Assembly (NCBI RefSeq): GCF_000516985.1
Contig: NW_006917093.1
Location: forward strand, 3,038,001-3,102,000
Direction of reading: 5' to 3'
Length of the DNA: 64,000 bases
Source: Pestalotiopsis fici W106-1
Lineage: Eukaryota; Ascomycota; Sordariomycetes; Amphisphaeriales; Sporocadaceae
Each line of letters opens with the position of its first letter. Position 1 is the stretch's first letter. The notes beneath the pieces are model-generated. The model did no database searches, was not told where the DNA came from, and was given only the letters and a program-made list of their open reading frames with translations. This document shows, one piece after another, positions 57,503-64,000 of the stretch. The position numbers and the translations under genes are program-made.

Positions 57503-58234
57503 ATATAGGCCGAGAACACCGCGATGATGCCTTAGAGGGACGCCGGGGACACTGTATTTGTGAAAAGATATGATAGGTATGGGTAATAGTTGATGTATTG
57601 ATTGAGTTGTTCATATCCAACAGAGGTCGGATGGTCAAAGATATATACATGTGTGGAGAAGCGCTCCACTTATTTCTACATTTTGACAGTATTCACCCTG
57701 CTTTCTCAGGGGTAGGGGCTATACATTGACGCCAGTGAATACATCAATTGAGCTAGCTGCGAGTCAATAGAGATTGTTGCTGTTCTCCCGACAGGAATCA
57801 GTTTCATCGCCAGCTAGATAGCTGGCTGAAGAGCGCCTACAGTTAAAATCACCCTGCGAACAAATAGTATGTCCCTGACCAGTATAACTGACAAGAACTT
57901 CTGAGCAAGACCCTGTAATGTTCACGTGTATGTAGACTTGACGGTAATAGCGCATGTTCAAACGCTTGCTTCCCTGGCTCTTCCCATTTGTAATTCTTGC
58001 TAAACCCTTGTATTCTGCCCGCTATATTCGAAGCCCTCGAAAGCCAACTTACGGTTCAACATTCTCGTAGAAGTAGATAGTTGTTCTTTATTCATCTTTC
58101 CGTGGCGTATCGCAACACTAATACAAATACAGTCCCTAATGTGCTCATGTCCAAGGAATTTCTTGACTTGAATGCAGATTAAACACTACCCACCAACGCA
58201 TTCTTCCGTCTAATAACAAGAGAGGTTTTATTTC
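57503..58234. other. Intergenic between convergent genes
   Basis: A 732-bp gap between the RidA-like (+) and P450 (-) genes. No supportable gene; a 65-codon minus frame at 57764-57961 has no features. Confidence 0.5.
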
Positions 58235-60131
58235 TTAGTCAAACATGCTTCTAAAACGTGACTCAGTTTCTCGGAGTTTAAAACAGACGGATGCTTCAAC
58301 ATCTGGATTGCGAAACTTTTGTGTCCACTGACCACATGGGTCAGGCTTGCCGTCGACGAATCTGATATCGTGTTGGACCAGAATCTGGACGAGACAAATT
58401 TTGATCAAGGCGGACGCAAAATGGCGACCTGGGCAGGCATGCCGGCCGAAACCAAACAGGAGATTATCCGGGCTGGTCTGGGAAAAGGTGTACTGCATGG
58501 CCGTTTCGGGTGAACTGCGCATACGGGCATACCGAAAGGCATCGAATTGAGTGGCATTCTCAAGAAAATCCTCATCAATGTGCCGCCCATGGGCAATGAC
58601 TCCGACCGAGGTTCCTCGGGGAATAAGAGTACCGTCACTCAGCTGGTAATCCTTGACTGCAAGACGTTCTAGCTTGACTGCCAGATCACAAATGTTCATG
58701 TCAGTTGCTAGCCTTGCTTCATAAACCCCGCCTGAGATAGGAGGGACAATGTATACTTACCAGCGCTCATAGGCGTCAGACGCGCAGACTCACGAATGAA
58801 ACTGTCCAATTTGACCAGGTTATCAATGCTTGCCTTCTTCCAAACTTGGGTGCCAACCGGTTTATCTCCGAGCACTGCGGCCATCTCTGCACGAAGCTCC
58901 TCTTGGATTTCTGGATGCCGAGACAAGTCGAATACGCACTCTACAAGCGTGACTGCCGGAGCATGGATAGCCGTGACATTGATTTGAATCATGCGCTGAG
59001 TTAGGATTTCAGGATCTCGCTTTTCCTCGGGTGTGATATCCAGGAGCCATTGTACTATCAGTTATTATATTAGCAGAGCGCGCAAAAGTTACCTCGCGAA
59101 TGCACTTTTCGCTGGTATTTTTCATGACTTACACGCATCTTCTGGTTTCTCGCAAGTATCTTTGGAATTTTTACTTTTCGCCATAATCTCCAGCCGCTCC
59201 TTGATCATCGGTACAAGAAATTTGCGTGCCGTCTGTTGCTGCTTGTTGCAATCCGACATAAAATACATGAGACTGCTTTTCACGAACTCGGGATAATTTC
59301 GAAGGACAGTTGCCGTGTTGAAAGTGGTTCGCGTGTAGTCTCCAGAGTAGTGTAGAAATTCATCATTCCTGCAGAGCTGCGGCCCGACAAGCATCCTGTT
59401 GGATATACGCGTGATGATCTTGGTTGCCAGAGGATACATTCGTAATGCCTTCCAGTCGTGTGACTTGCCACCCAACTCGACGCTGAAGGCATATCGACTT
59501 TCATGTACTAGATCGGGAATATTGTACGCTAGCGCCGAGGTGACTTTTGTCTTGACCACATTGAAGTGGTACGTGTCATGTACTAGGGTAGGATGGAATG
59601 TGTGCCTTGTCTGGAATATGATCTCTGCTGCGGCTGGTTGGCTAAGGTGTGTTTCGGGAGCCTTGCGGATCTCGTCGAGGAAATTGGTCGCTGCGATCAG
59701 GTATACCTGCTTGGGTGTCCTCAGCAGGAAGTGTTTGCCCTTCTTTGAATACTTGCATTCATGGCCCAATGGTTAGCATAAGTATGAGACTTGAATATGG
59801 ACACCAAGAAATGTAGCGGAAGGTTTGTCGGACTATTTGATGAGGGGATCTACAATACCTCGTTATAGCCTTTCATTATTGCACTCAAACTATCACTCAA
59901 GAATGCTTGTATATCATCGGCATCACCGGCTTTACCCCCTGGTTTATTGCTGATGCGAAGAAATTCCACGTCTGGGAGCCGCACACTTTTCGGTAACAAT
60001 ACACCAGCACCAATAATGAGGATAAAGATCCCCACTAATCCAAACGTCATCTCGTTGAAGAATCTGTGAGCGTCCAAACCAAGGGACTGGGTGGATGAAG
60101 AACCGTTGATGAATGGGCCATGTGACGCCAT
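58235..60131 (-). CDS. Cytochrome P450 monooxygenase, membrane-anchored
   Basis: Exons 60131-59859, 59751-59133, 59054-58761, 58707-58235; 552 residues. An N-terminal anchor (FGLVGIFILIIGAGVLL) is followed by a P450 resembling fungal CYP503/CYP68-like enzymes: YSKKGKHFLLRTPKQ, HDTYHFNVVKTKVTSAL, VGPQLCRNDEFL. The ExxR motif is ESAR in FIRESARL, and the heme-binding loop is FGFGRHACPGR with Cys487. The I-helix reads AIHAPAV where this type usually has AIHTTS, so the oxygen-activating Thr is missing. Introns are 107, 78 and 53 nt. Two ATGs are possible; 60131 (gacATGGCG) has the better context than 60188. It probably oxidises a hydrophobic metabolite at the ER. The gene lies between the RidA-like gene and the regulator, and all its exons keep frame. 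Confidence 0.85.
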
Positions 60132-60915
60132 GTCTGAATTGAATTGTTCCTTAGCCAGAGAGACAAATCGTGATATTTGATTACACATGAATGAACTTTG
60201 TGACCATTAGGTGTTCCTGATCGAGAGTGACAGGAAGATCAGAAAGAAAATATAGTATTCAAGTACGTAAGAAAGCACTTGACCCTCAGAATGTGAATCT
60301 GACATGACCCAAAAAAAAAAAAAAAAAAAAAAAAAAACATCATGGTCAATTCACGGCAATGAGTAATGAAAGCTACTTGCGGGTTCGCCAGATTCGTGTT
60401 GCTTTCTGGCCGAGTCTACATTCGACCTCGACAGAGCCCTTAACCGAGAACACCGAGAGTCCCGGGATAGATAAGATACTCGTCCTCACCGCCGCCCCTC
60501 TTGCAATGAAGCTTGAAAAAAAAAAAAAAGCACCTCAGGATATCTGAATAATCTCAATATAAGGTAATGATCAGCTTCATCAGGTGTTCATTCTTCGTTT
60601 TCAAACTCTCAATGGACAAAGTGTTCTACACAGGTGTCTTGGACTGCCTACATCAATAGGGGCCGAGAACATCAAAGGCTACTAAGAGATGGAAGTGATG
60701 TGCAATTTACAATTTATAATTTAGACATAGCGGTAAAGGATTTTAGTTAACAATTGTTTTCAATTTGTTTGGAGAACTTTGCTTTGTGAAATAATGTTCA
60801 ATTGATATGATGATCATGAATGAGGATACACCCCAAAAGACACGACAAGTCTCTCGGTGTATGGCATAGCAGCAATAACAAGCTTGTATCGCAACTTGTC
60901 CACAAGTAAACAGTC
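60132..60915. other. P450 promoter and regulator 3' region, with A27 run
   Basis: A 784-bp gap. It contains a 27-nt A run at 60312-60338 and a second run of about 13 A near 60517-60529. No gene is supported; the frame at 60359-60547 has no features. Confidence 0.55.
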
Positions 60916-62934
60916 TTAAATATTTACTTGATCACTAGATTCTGGCTGCTCAGAGTCAGTAATCCTCTCGAAAACTTGGCCAACCGTGGTGAAATCATCC
61001 AACCCACTACTGGCAAATGGATCGCCAAGCACATGGTCTGCGCCCCATGACAGCCGAAGCTGCCACAGATTGGCTGCATCCCTGCTCTTCTCCGCGTCCA
61101 CCAGCAAGTGTTGCAATGCAGAGAATCTAGCAGAGTTGCGCGTCATGATTGGGTATTGGTCAAGGAGTCCATCAACCACATGCCAGGCCCGTCTGGTCTC
61201 GAAGCTAAGCGGTCGAATCGCCAGGCTCTTGACTACAAACGTGGCCACGGACCACTGGGCATAAGAGGAGCTGAGCCAGCGCCACTGTTGTAGATGTTTG
61301 CTATTCTGGATGCCTCTCCAGAGCTCCAAGACTCGAACGGCGAGCAGGAACAGCTGATCGTATGTCCTGGGCGGTGGAGGACTTCCTTGACCCATATGCA
61401 CTAACAGACGCCGCTTGGCCAGAGCCATGGAAGCCACGTCGGCGGCGAAGCGGCCCAGTGGATGTTCATCAACTCCATTGCACAAGTACCGGGACTTGAT
61501 CATCTGCTGAGATAGCTTCAGTCGTTTCTCTGCCTCATTGATGGCTGCCTCATTCCGGTCAGGACTTTGTGCGTGTGCGCATTTGATATCGCCAAACGTC
61601 CTGGTGATTTCGTACTGAATGAGGCAGAAGCTCAATTCGGTGAATCTGCTGGAACACTCTTTGTCTCCGTCGTACTGAAACTCGAGCTCGTTGTCATTCA
61701 TGTTGGAGGGAAGGGCGGTATCGGCTCCAATGCTGGGGGCGAAACGATCCATACCAATGTCGTCGGGCTGATCAGCCAGATTGAGCAACTGCCACCATAG
61801 CCGCCGGCGGGACTCTAGCTCGAGACGAGACAGACCCATGGTCGTTCCATCGCGGTTCAGTCCTAGCTTCCTAGCCAATGATATCGCCACGGCACACATT
61901 GAGTCGAATCTTGTGTCATCCATGTGCTTTAAATAGTAAAGGAACAGCAAAAGTGCTTGAAGGGTCCTCAGGTCTTTGGCAGCCAAGAAATCTGCTGCCA
62001 TGAGTGCTTGTTCTGTATATGATGCACAGACTTTCAACAGCTCTTCCTTTTCCATATCTAATTGCGCCAACACATCTGCCTGGGACATTGACACGACAGC
62101 GATGAGACAAATCGCGTGGATGAGAGCCACGACAGCATGACTAAAATCAAGACAATGCGGTGTCTCGGTGGTAACAAGGGTCTCTGCAGTCGGCTTGTGC
62201 AATATCTTGACAATCGGATCCACGTTGGCGACATATCTACGCCAGCAGATGCGCCGGTGCTGTATGGGCAGCAGTGGCGGCGCTTTGCCTTTGCACTGCG
62301 CTGGTTTGAATGGGAACTCGGCATAAGATTTGCCTACTGAAAATAGTCCATCGTGATCATCTTCCTCCATAACAGACTGCGGTCCCTGGATATCCTGCTG
62401 GGAGGTCGAAATGCTCTCACTTGGCGATGTGCCGCTCGTGATAGTGTTGTGCATGAATGTGCCGAAGCGCGCGTTCGCCGTAGCATTTACAGCATCATCA
62501 GGCCCACTGTGATTAGGCTTCATGTGCGCCATCCGCCCAGACCCGCTATTGCAATCAGTATTGGCAGTGGTGGCAAAGCCCATGATTTCGTCGCTCATTT
62601 CGGCCAAAGGCTCGCCGTTGGTGAAGCTCATCGAAGGGCTGGCGCTGTTGAGGTTCAAATCGAAATGTGGATGCTGCTGCTGCTGCTGCTGCTGCCGCCT
62701 TTGCTTTTTGAGGCATGATTCCAAGTGACGGATCTTCTCAAGGAGATCGCTCTCTCTTTGAATGGGAGGTTGTTGCTTTGTCTTTGGGCGACGGACAGTA
62801 CGGAATTGGGGTGGAAATGAACAAGAGACTCCAGCCGACACGCAATTGTCACAGGGCAAGACCTTTTCGCACTTGACCTTGCGCTCACGACATGTCCAAC
62901 AGGCAGTTTTGAAGGTAGAACCCGAACAAGCCAT
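60916..62934 (-). CDS. Zn(II)2Cys6 transcription factor with fungal-specific regulatory domain
   Basis: Single exon, 672 residues. The zinc cluster is at residues 12-38: C12-x2-C15-x6-C22-x5-C28-x2-C31-x6-C38, with the basic stretch RERKVKC. A linker (RTVRRPKTK) and a dimerisation-type coiled segment with a Gln run (RRQQQQQQQHPH) follow. Residues ~270-560 carry the middle homology region: DFSHAVVALIHAICLIAV, FLYYLKHMDDTRFDSMCAVAISLARKLGLNRDG, and SRRRLWWQLL. This architecture is typical of pathway-specific regulators in fungal catabolic and secondary-metabolite clusters. The first ATG of the frame is 62934; an upstream GTG at 63006 is not used. It is divergent from the GGT gene and just downstream of nothing else, so it may control neighbours on either side. 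Confidence 0.88.
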   Translation of the reverse strand: MACSGSTFKTACWTCRERKVKCEKVLPCDNCVSAGVSCSFPPQFRTVRRPKTKQQPPIQRESDLLEKIRHLESCLKKQRRQQQQQQQHPHFDLNLNSASPSMSFTNGEPLAEMSDEIMGFATTANTDCNSGSGRMAHMKPNHSGPDDAVNATANARFGTFMHNTITSGTSPSESISTSQQDIQGPQSVMEEDDHDGLFSVGKSYAEFPFKPAQCKGKAPPLLPIQHRRICWRRYVANVDPIVKILHKPTAETLVTTETPHCLDFSHAVVALIHAICLIAVVSMSQADVLAQLDMEKEELLKVCASYTEQALMAADFLAAKDLRTLQALLLFLYYLKHMDDTRFDSMCAVAISLARKLGLNRDGTTMGLSRLELESRRRLWWQLLNLADQPDDIGMDRFAPSIGADTALPSNMNDNELEFQYDGDKECSSRFTELSFCLIQYEITRTFGDIKCAHAQSPDRNEAAINEAEKRLKLSQQMIKSRYLCNGVDEHPLGRFAADVASMALAKRRLLVHMGQGSPPPPRTYDQLFLLAVRVLELWRGIQNSKHLQQWRWLSSSYAQWSVATFVVKSLAIRPLSFETRRAWHVVDGLLDQYPIMTRNSARFSALQHLLVDAEKSRDAANLWQLRLSWGADHVLGDPFASSGLDDFTTVGQVFERITDSEQPESSDQVNI
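62672..62695 (-). repeat. (CAG)8 microsatellite encoding polyglutamine in the regulator
   Basis: Eight TGC units on the + strand encode the Gln run of the transcription factor. Such runs are prone to length change and may differ between strains. Confidence 0.85.
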
Positions 62935-63507
62935 GCCGATGATTGCACCATACGCGCAGAGGCAAGTCAACGTCAAAGAGACGATGTTGATGTCAAGGTT
63001 GCACACCTAGGTACCTAGACATCCTCAATACCCCACGAGAAAAGTGCAGGTAGTCCAGGCCAACCGCAACTATCCCGCACACCATGTGTGGGCATGTTGG
63101 AAAACCAGACTCTGACGTCCGAGCTCTCATACTATGCAAGTAGATACCACACACGGAGTCCTTCTGTCAATCTCCAGTCATGTCGATTGGCTCTAATTGC
63201 TATCGAGATATGATAGGGACGCCGTGTGCCGACAACACCGAGAACGCCGAGTGGGTTCTTATCTATCATTGATGGGCGTCCCCGGAATTGTCAGGATTAG
63301 GTTTGCGCAGGGGTGTCTTGCACCTACACCAGTAATGTAGTAGCCTACCTAACCTAGCACCTAACCTTAATTAGCTGCCAGTCGCATCGAGGTGCAACAA
63401 AGATATATACTGCTCGGATATATACCCTGGCTGCACTTTTTGTATTGTGGGATTCTGAGGTGTACGATTTGAAGTTTGAACTAGACAGAGACCTTCCTTG
63501 TTCCACT
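62935..63507. promoter_or_regulatory. Divergent promoter, Zn2Cys6 regulator / GGT
   Basis: A 573-bp region between the two start codons. No specific operator could be called; several CGG/CCG triplets are present, but their spacing was not tested against a known site. Confidence 0.4.
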
Positions 63508-64000
63508 ATGGCTGAATACACTGCCAGGGCCATTTTCCCTGATGACAACAACCACTATGTGCGATATCCAAGTCGGAGGAGCGTGGTCCATGGCACAAAT
63601 GGTCTTGTTGCATGTACACAACCACTCGCTGCAGAGGTCGGGCAAAGGGTCTTGAAGATGGGAGGCAATGCTGCTGTATGTTGGCTCTGTGTTTACAATC
63701 CTGAATCCAAATGCATGGGAATAATTGACTTTCTAACTCGCAGTCTTTAAAATCATAGGATGCCGCCGTGGCCGTGGGTATGACAGGAGCTCTCTGCCTA
63801 TCTCTCAACAATGCGCACGCCTGTCAAGAGACTGATCTATCGTATTCTATCTAGCTGCTGCCATGAATATGACGGAGCCTGCCTCTACGGGAATCGGAGG
63901 TGACATGTTCTGTCTCTACTTCGATAACACGACCAAGAGAGTACACGCTCTTAATGGCTCCGGACGCAGTCCTGCAGGTGCAACGCTTGAGCAAGTCAAG
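63508..64000 (+). CDS. Gamma-glutamyltransferase, 5' part (runs off window)
   Basis: Exons 63508-63675, 63759-63777 and 63855 to the window end. The product starts MAEYTARAIFPDD and enters the conserved Ntn-hydrolase N-terminal region: GTNGLVACTQPLAAEVG, then VLKMGGNAADAAVAVGAAM, and TEPASTGIGGDMFCLYF. Exon 2 is a 19-nt micro-exon (DAAVAV plus one base), confirmed by the unbroken GGNAADAAVAV block. There is no signal peptide or anchor, unlike secreted GGTs, so a cytosolic or alternative-substrate member of the family is likely. Family role: transfer or hydrolysis of gamma-glutamyl groups, for example from glutathione conjugates. The catalytic Thr and C-terminal subunit are beyond the window. 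Confidence 0.85.

Noticed and set aside
1..64000. tRNA genes
   Set aside because: Several B-box-like GTTCGA strings (for example near 2085 and 36000) lack a matching A box and foldable arms.
1..64000. CRISPR arrays or bacterial operon features
   Set aside because: No regularly spaced repeats; introns and gene content are eukaryotic.

Overview
The window is nuclear DNA of a filamentous ascomycete. I infer a Sordariomycete, probably Hypocreales-like. The evidence is short introns (about 50-70 nt, GTAAGT/GTATGT donors, CAG/TAG acceptors), the gene families present, and a 9-kb AT-rich block with the signature of repeat-induced point mutation (RIP). All exon models below were built by hand from splice signals, frame continuity and protein-family conservation; exon lengths sum to whole codons except where a lesion is described.

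Left part (1-34 kb): a core housekeeping compartment with normal base composition. In order it holds the 3' end of a RhoGAP-like gene, a 33-residue metallothionein, an importin-9/Kap114 karyopherin, a Rev7/Mad2B HORMA protein, a PI31-type proteasome regulator, an RBR E3 ubiquitin ligase, a LYC1-like GNAT acetyltransferase, CCT1 (TCP-1 alpha), cytosolic prolyl-tRNA synthetase, a secreted AA9-type copper oxygenase with an unusual C-terminal extension, Hsp10 with a start-codon-only first exon, and a HAL5/SAT4-like protein kinase.

Middle part (about 37.3-46.35 kb): an extremely AT-rich block in which CpA and TpG are nearly absent while CpG survives. Reading it through RIP transitions reveals a decayed Helitron replicase-helicase on the + strand (about 40.4-44.5 kb). 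The Rep N-domain, the HUH region, the Walker A region and helicase motifs through the C-terminal end are all traceable. A second decayed reading frame of unknown identity lies just upstream. A perfect GC-rich hairpin marks the right edge of the block, only 14 nt past the stop codon of the next gene.

Right part (46.36-64 kb): an accessory region. It holds a three-domain NRPS-like carboxylic acid reductase (A-T-R), an FAD monooxygenase and a divergent gentisate 1,2-dioxygenase, an MFS transporter, a RidA-like protein, a cytochrome P450, a Zn2Cys6 regulator and the 5' end of a gamma-glutamyltransferase. The monooxygenase, dioxygenase and transporter together look like a hydroxybenzoate/gentisate catabolic module, but it appears to be decaying. 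The monooxygenase is missing one base at the junction that encodes its FAD-binding GxGxxG motif. The dioxygenase has an in-frame TAG, in a RIP-type context, 40 codons before its expected end. The A-T-R reductase, P450, regulator and GGT may form a separate specialised-metabolism group; this is inference from proximity only.
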